Shown: positions 16,592-25,713 of the stretch, in pieces | How the letters are laid out: every line of letters begins with the position of its first letter | How positions within the stretch are numbered: position 1 is the first letter of the stretch | Origin: Pseudomonas sp. B21-028 | GTDB taxonomy: Bacteria > Pseudomonadota > Gammaproteobacteria > Pseudomonadales > Pseudomonadaceae | Length of the DNA: 64,000 bases | NCBI RefSeq assembly: GCF_024749045.1 | Contig: NZ_CP087184.1 | Coordinates: 3,472,001 to 3,536,000 of the forward strand | Direction: 5' to 3' | Translations under genes and position numbers: made by a program | The notes under the pieces: model-generated | The model's database searches: none | Told to the model about the DNA's origin: nothing | Seen by the model: the letters and a program-made list of their open reading frames with translations, nothing else

Positions 16592-17503
16592 ATGACCGAC
16601 ACTTTTGTAGACACCCTGACGGTGACAGCCTCGATCACCGATGAGCATTGGGCCGGCACCGACGACACCCTGTATGTGTCCATGGGCCCTCTCAGTCAGA
16701 TGCAATTATTCTGTGAAGCCCCGCGAGTCGGGCAGACCATCACGGTGGAAATCGACCTGCCAAGACTGTTCGGCCGCCCCCGGATCTCATTGTCCGAAAT
16801 CGACGGCGTGACCTTCTACCAGAGGCCCGAAGCCCACCCGATCGCCACCGATGACTGGGAGCTGGAATCGGTACTGATCAAGGCCAATGACATCTACACC
16901 AACCTGTCCTTCAAGCAGGTGCGCCGTTGGCTCAGGAACTCATCCTCGCACTTGCTCGCCGTATGGTCGGGCCATGTGCATTTTTCCGATTGGATGAACT
17001 CCGACAAGCGATCGATCGATCTCAACGCCCAGACCTACCCGATCAGGTGGATGCCCTTCATCGGCGATCTCATGCACTGGCGTTGCTATGATCCGTCGAA
17101 AATCGACGGCGTCGGTCAACTGGTGGGGATGTGGGATGGCCAACTGATCGGCAATCAACTGAAATCGCAAACCAGCGAAATACTCTCTCCCAACGACCAC
17201 TCCAATAGCTACACCTGGGTGTATACCCCGGAAAACTCCATCATCTATAAACGCTGGGAACATGCTGACCGGGCCAACTACATCAGGCACAGCCAACTCG
17301 GTAGCGGCAGGCCGGTCATGTGCGCCGGGGAGTTCAGGATCAGGGAACATCGCATGGAGCATGTCATTGCCATGGTCAACGACGCCTCCGGGCATTACCG
17401 CCCTGATGGAGGCGCCTGTCTGCGCTACGTGGCGGAAAAATTCGAGGCCTTGGGCATCAGTACGGAACATATCGAGTGGCAGTGGCGATACGCTTCAGAC
17501 TGA
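16592..17503 (+). CDS. Unknown protein with PLAT-like N-terminus and SGHYRP-type C-terminal domain
   Basis: 303 residues, no signal peptide or membrane helix. Residues 1-95 look like a PLAT/LH2 beta-sandwich: alternating strands LTVTASIT, the [12 protein letters not shown] turn, a [12 protein letters not shown] strand pair and the [14 protein letters not shown] end. Residues about 95-200 have no feature I recognise. The C-terminal 95 residues contain [18 protein letters not shown] and [18 protein letters not shown]. This HSxLxxGxPVxxAGE...SGHYxP pattern resembles a segment found in plant IQM (IQ-motif) proteins and in scattered bacterial proteins of unknown role. It stands between the GntR gene and the epimerase gene with its own preceding terminator. 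Composition is slightly less GC-rich than its neighbours, hinting at separate origin. Function unknown. Confidence 0.7.
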   Translation: MTDTFVDTLTVTASITDEHWAGTDDTLYVSMGPLSQMQLFCEAPRVGQTITVEIDLPRLFGRPRISLSEIDGVTFYQRPEAHPIATDDWELESVLIKANDIYTNLSFKQVRRWLRNSSSHLLAVWSGHVHFSDWMNSDKRSIDLNAQTYPIRWMPFIGDLMHWRCYDPSKIDGVGQLVGMWDGQLIGNQLKSQTSEILSPNDHSNSYTWVYTPENSIIYKRWEHADRANYIRHSQLGSGRPVMCAGEFRIREHRMEHVIAMVNDASGHYRPDGGACLRYVAEKFEALGISTEHIEWQWRYASD

Positions 17504-17616
17504 TGACCGCCCCCGCACTGTGCCGATTTCGTCATGGGCGACAGATAAAACCATCAAGCCGCCGTCCCCTGCCGCGGGCCACGCTTGCGTTCACTTATCT
17601 GAACGGACGTGGCCCC

Positions 17617-18549
17617 ATGAAGCGCATCACTGTGATCGATTCCCACACCGGCGGAGAACCGACCCGACTGGTCACCGACGGTTTTCCCGACCTCGGCCAG
17701 GGCAGCATGGCCGAACGCAGGCAGCGCCTGGCCTCGCGGCATGATGACTGGCGCGCCGCCTGCGTGCTGGAACCCCGGGGCAGCGACGTGCTGGTGGGCG
17801 CGCTGCTCTGTGAACCGGTCGACCCGAACGCCTGCGCCGGGGTGATCTTCTTCAACAACAGCGGCTACCTGGGCATGTGCGGCCACGGCACCATCGGCCT
17901 GGTGGCGTCGCTGGCACACCTGGGTCGGATCGGCCCGGGCGTGCACAGCATCGAAACCCCGGTGGGCACGGTACAGGCCACCTTGCATGAGGATCGCTCG
18001 GTCAGCGTGCGCAATGTGCCCGCCTATCGCTATCGCAAGGCGCTGCGCCTGGAGGTACCCGGCATCGGTCCGGTGGAAGGCGACGTGGCCTGGGGCGGCA
18101 ACTGGTTTTTCCTCATCGCCGACCACGGCCAGCGGGTGGCGAGCGACAACCTCGACGCATTGACTGCCTATACCTATGCCGTGCAGCAAGCGCTGGAGCA
18201 ACAAGGCTTTCGTGGCGAGGACGGCGGGCTGATCGATCATATCGAACTGTTCGCCGACGACCCGCACGCCGACAGCCGAAACTTCGTACTTTGTCCCGGC
18301 AAGGCCTACGACCGATCCCCTTGCGGCACCGGCACCAGCGCCAAGCTGGCGTGCCTGGCCGCGGACGGCAAGTTGCAACCCGGCCAGACTTGGCGCCAGG
18401 CCAGTGTGATCGGCAGCGAGTTCGAAGGCTCTTATGAACAGGTGGGCGAGCGCATCGTGCCGACGATTCGCGGCCGGGCCTATATCAGCGCCGAAACCAC
18501 GCTGATCATCGAAGCGGATGACCCGTTCGCCTGGGGTATTCGCCTGTGA
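17617..18549 (+). CDS. lhpA: 4-hydroxyproline 2-epimerase
   Basis: A 310-residue proline-racemase-family enzyme that converts trans-4-hydroxy-L-proline to cis-4-hydroxy-D-proline, the first catabolic step. Both catalytic cysteines are present: Cys88 in GMCGHGTIG and Cys236 in SPCGTGTSA. This is the Cys/Cys pair of racemases and epimerases rather than the Cys/Thr pair of dehydratases. Residues [10 protein letters not shown] near the start are the family N-terminal signature. ATG 17617 was chosen by homologous length; the frame extends upstream without a plausible N-terminus. It overlaps the next gene (GTGA), so it is co-translated with the dehydrogenase subunit. Confidence 0.9.
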   Translation: MKRITVIDSHTGGEPTRLVTDGFPDLGQGSMAERRQRLASRHDDWRAACVLEPRGSDVLVGALLCEPVDPNACAGVIFFNNSGYLGMCGHGTIGLVASLAHLGRIGPGVHSIETPVGTVQATLHEDRSVSVRNVPAYRYRKALRLEVPGIGPVEGDVAWGGNWFFLIADHGQRVASDNLDALTAYTYAVQQALEQQGFRGEDGGLIDHIELFADDPHADSRNFVLCPGKAYDRSPCGTGTSAKLACLAADGKLQPGQTWRQASVIGSEFEGSYEQVGERIVPTIRGRAYISAETTLIIEADDPFAWGIRL

Positions 18550-19664
18550 CCGGGGGTTTGATCGCGGACGTGATCGTCATCGGGGCCGGCATTATCGGTG
18601 CGGCCTGTGCCCGGGCATTGTCCCAGCGTGGGTTGAAGGTGGTAGTGCTCGACGCCGGCTGGCACGGCGCCACGGCGGCGGGCATGGGTCATCTGCTGGT
18701 GCTGGATGACAATCCGGCGGAACTGGCCCTCTGTCAATACTCCCTGCGACGCTGGCGCGAGTTGGGCCACCTTCTGCCCGAAGGCTGTGCCTGGCGCAAC
18801 AACGGCACCCTGTGGCTGGCGGCGAATGCGCAGGAGATGGCGGTCGCCAATAGCAAGTACCTGAATCTGCTGGCCCACGGAGAAGACTGCGAGCTGATCG
18901 GACGCGGGGCCCTGCGTCAGCGCGAACCCGAGTTGCGCGAAGGTCTGGAAGGCGGCCTGCTGATCAAGGGCGACGGCATCCTCTACGCCCCCGCCGCCGC
19001 GCGCTGGATGCTGGGCGGTCCGCACATCCGCCAGCAACGGGCGCAGGTCGCCGAAGTGGACGGTTCGCGTGTACGCCTGGACGACGGGCGCTGGTTGAGG
19101 GCCGAGGCGGTGATCCTCGCCAACGGCATCCAGGCCACCGAGCTGTGTCCGGAGCTGCCGATCGAGCCGAAGAAGGGCCACTTGCTGATCACCGATCGCT
19201 ACCCCGCCACCGTCACCCACACCCTGGTCGAACTGGGTTACGTCACCAGTGCCCACAACGCCAGCGGCCCATCGGTGGCGTGCAATATCCAGTCGCGTCC
19301 CACCGGGCAGTTGTTCATCGGCACCTCGCGGCAATTCGGCACGGTCGACCCGCAGGTGGAAGGCTGGATGCTGGCGAAGATGCTTAAGCGCGCCATCGAC
19401 TACATGCCCGGGCTGGCACAGCTCAACGGTATCCGCGCCTGGACCGGCTTCCGCGCCGCCAGCCCCGACGGCCTGCCGCTGGTGGGACAGCATCCGCAAC
19501 GCAAGGGCCTCTGGCTGGCGGTGGGACATGAAGGACTGGGAATCACAACGGCCCCCGCGACAGCTGACCTGCTGGTGGCGCAGCTATTCAACGAAGCCTC
19601 GCCACTGGCCCCTCAAGCGTACCTGCCGGAGCGTTTTCTGGGGGAGCCTGTGTATGTCAGCTAA
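18546..19664 (+). CDS. D-hydroxyproline dehydrogenase, FAD-binding beta subunit
   Basis: A 372-residue D-amino-acid-oxidase-fold flavoprotein. The FAD dinucleotide motif is [17 protein letters not shown] at residues 9-25, GMGH lies near the isoalloxazine, and the C-terminal [18 protein letters not shown] / [18 protein letters not shown] is the typical DAO-family end. With the next two genes it resembles the heterotrimeric D-hydroxyproline dehydrogenase (LhpB with LhpE/LhpF in Pseudomonas), which oxidises cis-4-hydroxy-D-proline to pyrroline-4-hydroxy-2-carboxylate. Start GTG 18546 overlaps the epimerase stop. A palindromic repeat begins right after its stop codon and separates it from the other two subunit genes. 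Confidence 0.87.
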   Translation: MTGGLIADVIVIGAGIIGAACARALSQRGLKVVVLDAGWHGATAAGMGHLLVLDDNPAELALCQYSLRRWRELGHLLPEGCAWRNNGTLWLAANAQEMAVANSKYLNLLAHGEDCELIGRGALRQREPELREGLEGGLLIKGDGILYAPAAARWMLGGPHIRQQRAQVAEVDGSRVRLDDGRWLRAEAVILANGIQATELCPELPIEPKKGHLLITDRYPATVTHTLVELGYVTSAHNASGPSVACNIQSRPTGQLFIGTSRQFGTVDPQVEGWMLAKMLKRAIDYMPGLAQLNGIRAWTGFRAASPDGLPLVGQHPQRKGLWLAVGHEGLGITTAPATADLLVAQLFNEASPLAPQAYLPERFLGEPVYVS

Positions 19665-19770
19665 ATCCCCGTTGGGGCGCGTAGCGGCCCTGAAGTCTGG
19701 CTACTTGATGTGTCAGGGTAATCCAGAGGGGCTGCTGCGCAGCCCAACGGGGATAAATCCCCTCGCCACA
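19665..19770. repeat. Truncated family-B palindrome inside the dehydrogenase gene set
   Basis: The right arm is complete (CCCAACGGGGATAAATCCCC...CGCCACA), but the outermost left arm is missing: the element starts directly after the preceding TAA with ATCCCCGTTGGGGCG. It fills nearly the whole gap before the 2Fe-2S subunit gene. Confidence 0.85.
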
Positions 19771-19791
19771 ATTCCATACGGAGCCCAATAG

Positions 19792-20028
19792 ATGCCTGAA
19801 CTGATCCTGGACGGCCGCCCACTCACGGTTACCCCCGGCACCAGCGTCGCCGCCGCCCTGGCCTTGGGCGCGGACGGTTGCAGTCGCACCTCGGTCAGCG
19901 GCCAACGGCGTGCGCCCCTGTGCGGCATGGGCATCTGCCAGGAGTGCCGGGTAACAATCGACGGCCAGCGCCGCCTGGCCTGCCAGACCCTGTGCCGCGA
20001 CGGCATGCACGTGCAGACCCGACCATGA
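19792..20028 (+). CDS. D-hydroxyproline dehydrogenase, 2Fe-2S gamma subunit
   Basis: 78 residues with a ferredoxin-like 2Fe-2S fold of the HcnA/sarcosine-oxidase type. The four ligands are Cys44, Cys49, Cys52 and Cys64 (CGMGICQEC and later CQTLC). It passes electrons between the two flavoprotein subunits. GGAG lies upstream of ATG 19792, and the stop overlaps the next start (ATGA at 20025-20028), so it is translationally coupled to the alpha subunit. Confidence 0.87.
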   Translation: MPELILDGRPLTVTPGTSVAAALALGADGCSRTSVSGQRRAPLCGMGICQECRVTIDGQRRLACQTLCRDGMHVQTRP

Positions 20029-21281
20029 ACGAAACCACCGACCTGCTGATCATCGGCGCCGGCCCCGCCGGCATGGCCGCCGCCCTGGCCGCGGCCAGCC
20101 GCGGCGCGCAAATCGTGCTGCTGGACGACAACCCCTTACCTGGGGGGCAGATCTGGCGCGACGGTCCCCAGGCCAGCCTGCCCATTGCGGCACGCCACCT
20201 GCGCGAACAGTTGCAGGCCTGCGCCAATGTGCGCTGCCATGCCGGCACCCGGGTCATCGCTTGCGCCGCCGATAAAACCCTGTTGGTGGAGAATGCCGAG
20301 CGCGGTTGGCAGATCACCTACGAGCGTTTGATCCTGTGTACCGGTGCCCGGGAGTTGCTGCTGCCCTTCCCCGGCTGGACCCTGCCCGGCGTCACTGGCG
20401 CTGGCGGCTTGCAGGCACTGATCAAGGCGGGCCTGCCGGTACGCGATGAACGCCTGGTGATCGCCGGGAGCGGGCCGCTGCTGCTGGCCAGTGCCGCCAC
20501 GGCCAGGCACCAGGGTGCTCACGTGCTACGGGTGGCCGAGCAGGCCAGCCGTGCCGCCGTGGCCGGTTTCGCCGCGCAATTGCCGCGCTGGCCAGGCAAA
20601 TTCCTGCAAGCGTTCACGCTGTTCGATAGGCACTACCGCACCGCAAGCCATGTGCTGGAGGCCTTGGGTCGGGAGCGACTCGAAGGCGTGCGTCTACTGC
20701 AACAGGGCAAGGTCGTCGAGCTGGCCTGCGACCGCTTGGCGTGTGGCTTCGGGCTGATCCCCAATACCCAGCTCGGCCAGGCCCTGGGCTGCGAGCTTGC
20801 CGAAAATGCGCTCGCGGTGGACGCCTGGCAGGCGACCACTCGCCTGGACCATTACGCCGCCGGTGAGTGCACCGGTTTCGGCGGCAGCGAACTGGCGCTG
20901 GTGGAAGGCGCCATCGCCGGTCACGCGGCAGTCGACGATACCGTGGCCGCCCAACGCCTGTGGCCGCGTCGGGAACGCTGGCAGGGTTTCGCCCGGACAC
21001 TGAACAAGGCCTTCGCCCTCGATGGGCGACTCAAATCCCTGGCCCGGGCCGACACCCTGGTCTGCCGGTGCGAAGACGTGCCCTACGGCGACCTGATCGG
21101 CCACGTGAATTGGCGCGAAGCCAAGCTCGCCAGCCGTTGCGGCATGGGCGCGTGCCAGGGCCGGGTCTGCGGCGCCGCCCTGGAGTATCTGTTCGACTGG
21201 ACGCCCCCCACCCCACGCCCACCGTTCAGCCCGGCACGGATCGAAACCTTGCTGGGGTTGGAGGAAACCCCGCACGCTTGA
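20025..21281 (+). CDS. D-hydroxyproline dehydrogenase, NAD(P)/FAD-type alpha subunit
   Basis: A 418-residue pyridine-nucleotide-disulfide-oxidoreductase-like subunit similar to HcnB and to opine/sarcosine oxidase alpha subunits. It has an N-terminal FAD motif (LLIIGAGPAGMAAALAAA, residues 7-24), a second nucleotide motif (LVIAGSGPLLLASAATA) and a C-terminal BFD-like 2Fe-2S segment with LVCRCEDV and CGMGACQGRVC. It forms the complex with the two preceding subunits. ATG 20025 overlaps the previous stop. A REP doublet follows, which probably marks the end of this transcription unit. Confidence 0.87.
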   Translation: MNETTDLLIIGAGPAGMAAALAAASRGAQIVLLDDNPLPGGQIWRDGPQASLPIAARHLREQLQACANVRCHAGTRVIACAADKTLLVENAERGWQITYERLILCTGARELLLPFPGWTLPGVTGAGGLQALIKAGLPVRDERLVIAGSGPLLLASAATARHQGAHVLRVAEQASRAAVAGFAAQLPRWPGKFLQAFTLFDRHYRTASHVLEALGRERLEGVRLLQQGKVVELACDRLACGFGLIPNTQLGQALGCELAENALAVDAWQATTRLDHYAAGECTGFGGSELALVEGAIAGHAAVDDTVAAQRLWPRRERWQGFARTLNKAFALDGRLKSLARADTLVCRCEDVPYGDLIGHVNWREAKLASRCGMGACQGRVCGAALEYLFDWTPPTPRPPFSPARIETLLGLEETPHA

Positions 21282-21300
21282 GCCAGACAGCGATCCATTT

Positions 21301-21386
21301 GTGGGAGCGAGCCTGCTCGCGATAGCGCTTTATCAGATACAGGTAGGTTGCTGACACACCGCTATCGCGAGCAGGCTCGCTCCCAC
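21301..21386. repeat. Family-A REP doublet (REPIN)
   Basis: Inverted REP arms between the dehydrogenase alpha gene and the AraC-type regulator gene. Confidence 0.92.
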
Positions 21387-21454
21387 ATGAGTTGGCCGGT
21401 CATTCTGCTGCTACTCTTGCGCAACCCTTGCCTCCACCCAAATGATGCCGGCCC

Positions 21455-22204
21455 ATGTATCCCTCGCTCACATCCTTCACCCCCTGCGACCTGGACACCC
21501 TGCTGCACAGCATGCAATCCATCGCACCGCTGCTCGACACCCTGGCGGACGTGGTGTTCTTCATCAAGGACACGCAGGCCCGCTACGCCTTCGTCAACCA
21601 GACCCTGGCCCGGCGCTGTGGCTTCAAGCACAGCGCCGATCTGCTCGGCCGCACCGCCGAGCAGGTATTCCCCGAGCGCTTCGGCCCGCTGTATACCGAA
21701 CAGGACCGACGGGTGCTGGCCAGCGGCCGGGAGCTGGCGGACCAACTCGAACTCCACCTGTACTACGGCAACCAGAGCGTGTGGTGCCTGACCCATAAAA
21801 TCGCCCTGCGCGAGCCCAACGGCCAGATCGTCGGCCTGGCCGGCATCTCTCGGGACCTGCAACTGCCGCAGTCCGGACACCCGGCATTCCAGAAACTGGC
21901 GGCAGTGGATGCCCACATCAAAAGCCATTTTGCCCGCCCCATCAGCCTTGCCGAACTGACCGCCATCGCCGGCTTGTCGGTGGCGCAATTGGAGCGGCAC
22001 TGCAAACGCATTTTCCAACTCACGCCCCGGCAAATGATTCACAAGGCCCGATTGGAAGAAGCCTCGCGCCTGCTGCTGGACAAGGATCTGCCCATCACCG
22101 ACATCGCTCTGCGCTGCGGTTATACCGACCACAGCGCGTTCAGTCGCCAATTCCGCGCCTTGACCAGCCTGTCGCCGAGCCAGTATCGGGAAAGCCAGCA
22201 TTGA
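21455..22204 (+). CDS. PAS-AraC family transcriptional regulator of the hydroxyproline island
   Basis: 249 residues: an N-terminal PAS domain at about 25-135 (DVVFFIKDTQARYAFVNQTLARRCG, ending in GIVGLAGISRDL-like strands) and a C-terminal AraC double helix-turn-helix at about 145-247 (ISLAELTAIAGLSVAQLERHCK, ITDIALRCGYTDHSAFSRQF). The AraC-type LhpR activates hydroxyproline genes in P. aeruginosa, and this gene sits between the dehydrogenase set and the transporter set, so an LhpR-like role is likely. I do not use the symbol because the PAS sensor part needs comparison. ATG 21455 gives a natural PAS N-terminus. Confidence 0.82.
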   Translation: MYPSLTSFTPCDLDTLLHSMQSIAPLLDTLADVVFFIKDTQARYAFVNQTLARRCGFKHSADLLGRTAEQVFPERFGPLYTEQDRRVLASGRELADQLELHLYYGNQSVWCLTHKIALREPNGQIVGLAGISRDLQLPQSGHPAFQKLAAVDAHIKSHFARPISLAELTAIAGLSVAQLERHCKRIFQLTPRQMIHKARLEEASRLLLDKDLPITDIALRCGYTDHSAFSRQFRALTSLSPSQYRESQH

Positions 22205-22377
22205 ATCTGTTCCCTTACAGGGCGCCGGAGCACACCTCATTGCTCCCATCTGTAACACCCTCCTGAAACGGCCTTCAGCACCGTGCCACCCCACCGCCCT
22301 CTATTACTTGTTTTTTATCAACGAGTTACCTATTAAAGCGAGAGATTCGTCAGACAGGCACGCCGATTGCTTATCTA

Positions 22378-22407
22378 ATATCGTATACGAAATCCTCAAT
22401 ACGATAT
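22378..22407. promoter_or_regulatory. Compound palindromic operator ahead of the hydroxyproline ABC operon
   Basis: ATATCGTAT (22378-22386) and its exact complement ATACGATAT (22399-22407) are 12 bases apart. Overlapping the left half is a perfect 10-bp palindrome TCGTATACGA (22381-22390). Such GTATAC cores are typical of FCD-GntR repressors. It ends 31 bases before the binding-protein ATG. The rest of 22205-22377 shows no gene. Confidence 0.6.
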
Positions 22408-22438
22408 CTCACCGCATTTATTCGACAGCGAGGCATTT

Positions 22439-23257
22439 ATGAAAAACCCTGCATTGGCCGTAGCGTTAAGTGTTGTCCTGGCACCTTTGTTCATCACCCC
22501 CGCCCATGCCGACAAGCTCGATGACATCATCGGCTCCGGCAAGCTGCGCTGCGCCGTGACCCTGGACTTCCCGCCCATGGGCTTTCGTGACGAAAGCAAC
22601 AAACCGGCGGGCTTCGACGTGGACTACTGCCACGATTTGGCCAAGGTCCTGGGGGTAGATGCCGAAGTCGTGGAAACACCGTTCCCGGACCGGATCCCGG
22701 CGCTGATTTCCGGCCGCGCCGATGTCATCGTCGCCTCCACCTCCGACACCCTGGAACGGGCCAAGACCGTCGGCCTGACCGTGCCCTACTTCGCCTTCCA
22801 GATGGTGGTGCTGACCCGCGACAACACTGGCATCAACAGCTTCGCCGACCTCAAGGGCAAGGCCGTGGGCAATACCAGCGGCACCTATGAAGCCATCGCG
22901 CTGGAGAAAGACCAGAAGAACTGGGGCAGCGGCAGCTTCCGCGCCTACCAGTCGCAGAACGATACGCTGCTGGCCGTCGCCCAAGGGCACATCGAGGCGA
23001 CGGTGGTGACCAATACCGTGGCGGCCGCGACCATCAAGTCGGGGAAATACAAAAACCTGAAGATCGCCGGTGACGCACCTTATGTCATCGACTATGTGTC
23101 CCTTGGCGCCAAGCGCAACGAGTTCGGCCTGATCAACTACCTCAATCTGTTCGTCAACCAACAGGTGCGCACCGGCCGTTATAAAGAGCTGTTCGTCAAA
23201 TGGGTCGGTACCGACATTCCACCGGCCAACCTGACCGTCCCGCAGGTCTATTACTGA
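22439..23257 (+). CDS. Amino-acid ABC transporter periplasmic binding protein (likely hydroxyproline)
   Basis: 272 residues with a signal peptide (KNPALAVALSVVLAPLFITPAHA) and a family-3 solute-binding fold (GKLRCAVTLDFPPMGFRDES, GFDVDYCHDLAKVLGV, ADVIVASTSDTLERAKTV). Family-3 proteins carry polar amino acids to HisMQ-type permeases. The following genes encode aconitase X, two permeases and an ATPase, so the substrate is probably a hydroxyproline or related imino acid (inference). ATG 22439 has CGAGG upstream, and a palindromic operator lies just before it. First gene of the operon. Confidence 0.87.
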   Translation: MKNPALAVALSVVLAPLFITPAHADKLDDIIGSGKLRCAVTLDFPPMGFRDESNKPAGFDVDYCHDLAKVLGVDAEVVETPFPDRIPALISGRADVIVASTSDTLERAKTVGLTVPYFAFQMVVLTRDNTGINSFADLKGKAVGNTSGTYEAIALEKDQKNWGSGSFRAYQSQNDTLLAVAQGHIEATVVTNTVAAATIKSGKYKNLKIAGDAPYVIDYVSLGAKRNEFGLINYLNLFVNQQVRTGRYKELFVKWVGTDIPPANLTVPQVYY

Positions 23258-23267
23258 GGATCGGGGC

Positions 23268-25046
23268 ATGCCAAGCACGCCTATCCGTGTCGTGGGCCGC
23301 AGTCTGGTGGAGGGTGCCGCCCAGGGCGCCCTGCTCTTTGCCGATGTGGGCTTGAGTTTCTGGGGCGGTGTGGATCCGGCCAGCGGTGAAGTCATCGACC
23401 GCCATCACCCCCTCAGCGGCGAGCGTCTGGCCGGGCGCGTGCTGGCGATTCCCAGCGGACGCGGCTCGTGCACCGGCAGCAGCGTCTTGATGGAACTGAT
23501 CAGCAACGGCCACGCACCCGCGGCGCTGGTATTGGCCGAAGCGGATGAGATCCTGACCTTGGGCGTGCTGGTGGCGCAGTTGATTTTCCAGCGCTCCCTG
23601 CCGGTGGTGCAGATCGGTCGTGAAGCCTTCGACGGTTTGCGCGGCCAGGGCTTCGTGCGCGTCGAAGGCGATTGCCTGATCCTGTCCGGCCGTCGCCCCA
23701 ACGATTACTGGGATGGCACCAAGGTCCCCTTGCAACCGCCCACGCCGTCTACCGTCAGCCTCACCGAACAGGACCGGGCACTGCTCGACGGCGGCCACGG
23801 CAAGGCCGCCCAGGTGGCGATGCAAATCGTCTTGCGAATGGCCGAAATCCAGGGTGCCACGCAGTTGCTGGACGTGACCCAGGCGCACATCGACGGTTGC
23901 ATCTACACCGGCCCGGCCAGCCTGCGCTTTGCCGAGCAACTGGTGCAGTGGGGCGCCAAGGTACGCGTGCCCACCACCCTCAATTCCATTTCCGTGGATC
24001 AGCGCCGCTGGCGTGAACTGGGCGTAGACCCGGCCTTGGGCGAACCGGCGAGTGCCTTGGGCGATGCCTACATGGCGATGGGCGCGCAGCTGAGCTTCAC
24101 CTGCGCGCCGTATCTGCTGGACACCGCGCCCAGGGCCGGCGAGCAGATCGTCTGGGCCGAGTCCAACGCGGTGGTCTACGCCAACAGTGTGCTCGGGGCT
24201 CGCACGCAGAAGTACCCGGACTTCCTGGATATCTGCATTGCCTTGTGCGGCCGGGCACCCTTGAGCGGTTGTCACCTGGACGACCAGCGCAAGGCCCGGC
24301 TGATTGTCGATGTTTCGGAACTGCGCGACATCGACGACAGCTTCTATCCGTTGCTGGGCTATCACATCGGCGGCCTGACAGGTCGGCGCATTCCGTTGAT
24401 ACGCGGCCTGGAACACGCCGCGCCGACCCTGGATGACCTGAAAGCCTTCGGCGCCGCGTTCGCCACCACCAGTGCCGCGCCGTTATTCCACATCGCCGGG
24501 GTCACGCCGGAAGCCCTCGACCCGGCCGCTGTCGTAGAGGTGGACTGTCCGCTACCGATGGAAACCGTCGATGCCGCGGGCCTGCTTGCCAGTTGGCGTG
24601 AGCTGAACAGTGCCCGGGACAACCGGGTGGACGTGGTCTCCCTGGGCAATCCGCATTTTTCCCTCAGCGAATTTGCCGCCTTGGCGGCTCTTTGCACCGG
24701 CCGGAGCAAGCAGCCGGACGTGGTGCTCGCCATCACCTGCGGTCGAGCGGTACTGGAACAGGCCCGCCGGGCGGGCCATCTGGACGCCATCGAAGCCTTC
24801 GGCGCCACACTGGTGACCGACACCTGCTGGTGCATGCTGGGCGAACCGGTCATCCCTCCCGCTGCCACCACCCTGATGACCAACTCCGGCAAATACGCCC
24901 ATTACGCACCCGGCCTGGTGGGGCGCGGGGTGCACTTCGCCAGCCTCGCGGCCTGCGTCGAAGCCGCATGCACCGCCACCGCCACGGGTCAGCCGCCGCT
25001 CTGGCTGCAACCTGCCACCCGCCGAGGGAACCCCTTCCATGTTTGA
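23268..25046 (+). CDS. Aconitase X: cis-3-hydroxy-L-proline dehydratase, fused type
   Basis: A 592-residue single-chain AcnX. Residues 1-135 are the small swivel domain (AIPSGRGSCTGSSVLMEL), and about 150-585 form the large aconitase-like part, with DVTQAHIDGCIYTGPA, VPTTLNSISVDQRRW, SFTCAPYLL, WAESNAVVYANSVLGAR, TDTCWCMLG and MTNSGKYAHY. Fused AcnX enzymes in proteobacterial hydroxyproline clusters dehydrate cis-3-hydroxy-L-proline to pyrroline-2-carboxylate using an Fe-S cluster; cysteines at TCAPY and TCWC are candidate ligands. It lies 10 bases after the binding-protein gene and overlaps the next permease gene by eight bases, so it sits inside the transporter operon. Confidence 0.87.
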   Translation: MPSTPIRVVGRSLVEGAAQGALLFADVGLSFWGGVDPASGEVIDRHHPLSGERLAGRVLAIPSGRGSCTGSSVLMELISNGHAPAALVLAEADEILTLGVLVAQLIFQRSLPVVQIGREAFDGLRGQGFVRVEGDCLILSGRRPNDYWDGTKVPLQPPTPSTVSLTEQDRALLDGGHGKAAQVAMQIVLRMAEIQGATQLLDVTQAHIDGCIYTGPASLRFAEQLVQWGAKVRVPTTLNSISVDQRRWRELGVDPALGEPASALGDAYMAMGAQLSFTCAPYLLDTAPRAGEQIVWAESNAVVYANSVLGARTQKYPDFLDICIALCGRAPLSGCHLDDQRKARLIVDVSELRDIDDSFYPLLGYHIGGLTGRRIPLIRGLEHAAPTLDDLKAFGAAFATTSAAPLFHIAGVTPEALDPAAVVEVDCPLPMETVDAAGLLASWRELNSARDNRVDVVSLGNPHFSLSEFAALAALCTGRSKQPDVVLAITCGRAVLEQARRAGHLDAIEAFGATLVTDTCWCMLGEPVIPPAATTLMTNSGKYAHYAPGLVGRGVHFASLAACVEAACTATATGQPPLWLQPATRRGNPFHV

Positions 25047-25704
25047 CTACAGCTTCCAGTGGCGCCCGGCCCTGCGTGCATTGCCCGACATGCTCGCCGG
25101 GGCCTGGGTCACATTCGAGACCGCGGCGCTGTCGATGATCTTCGGCGTGCTGATCGCGCTGGTGCTGACGGTGATGCGCCAGGCGCGCCATCCATTGTTG
25201 CGCGGCATCGGCAATGGCTGGGTGTCCATCGCCCGTAACACGCCGTCGCTGTTCCAGATCTACATCCTCTACTTCGGCCTCGGCTCCCTCGGGCTGCACG
25301 TCAGTTCCTGGCTGGCGTTACTGGCCGGGATCACCTTCAACAATGCCGGTTACCTGGCGGAGAACTTTCGCGGTGGCCTCAAGGCCGTGCCCGGCACGCA
25401 GATGCGCGCCGCCCGTTCCCTGGGCATGAGCGCGTTCCAGGCCTATCGGATGATCATCGTCCCGCAACTGCTGCGCATCGTGTTCTACCCGCTGGCCAAC
25501 CAGATGGTCTGGGCGGTGCTGATGACCTCACTGGGCGTGGTGGTCGGCCTGAACAACGACCTCACCGGGGTGACCCAGGAATACAACGTCAAGACGTTCC
25601 GCACCTTCGAATACTTCGCCCTCGCGGCCGCGCTGTATTACCTGATCGCCAAGCTGATCGTCGGGCTCGCCCGGCTGTTGTCCTGGCGCCTGTTCCGTTA
25701 TTGA
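25039..25704 (+). CDS. Amino-acid ABC transporter permease 1
   Basis: A 221-residue HisMQ-type inner-membrane permease with five or so helices. The EAA-loop sequence GLKAVPGTQMRAARSLGMSA contacts the ATPase; NTPSLFQIYILYFGL is the family N-terminal signature. The start overlaps the end of the aconitase-X gene by eight bases. It pairs with the next permease, the ATPase at 26357 and the binding protein at 22439. Confidence 0.9.
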   Translation: MFDYSFQWRPALRALPDMLAGAWVTFETAALSMIFGVLIALVLTVMRQARHPLLRGIGNGWVSIARNTPSLFQIYILYFGLGSLGLHVSSWLALLAGITFNNAGYLAENFRGGLKAVPGTQMRAARSLGMSAFQAYRMIIVPQLLRIVFYPLANQMVWAVLMTSLGVVVGLNNDLTGVTQEYNVKTFRTFEYFALAAALYYLIAKLIVGLARLLSWRLFRY

Positions 25705-25713
25705 GGGCCGGTC

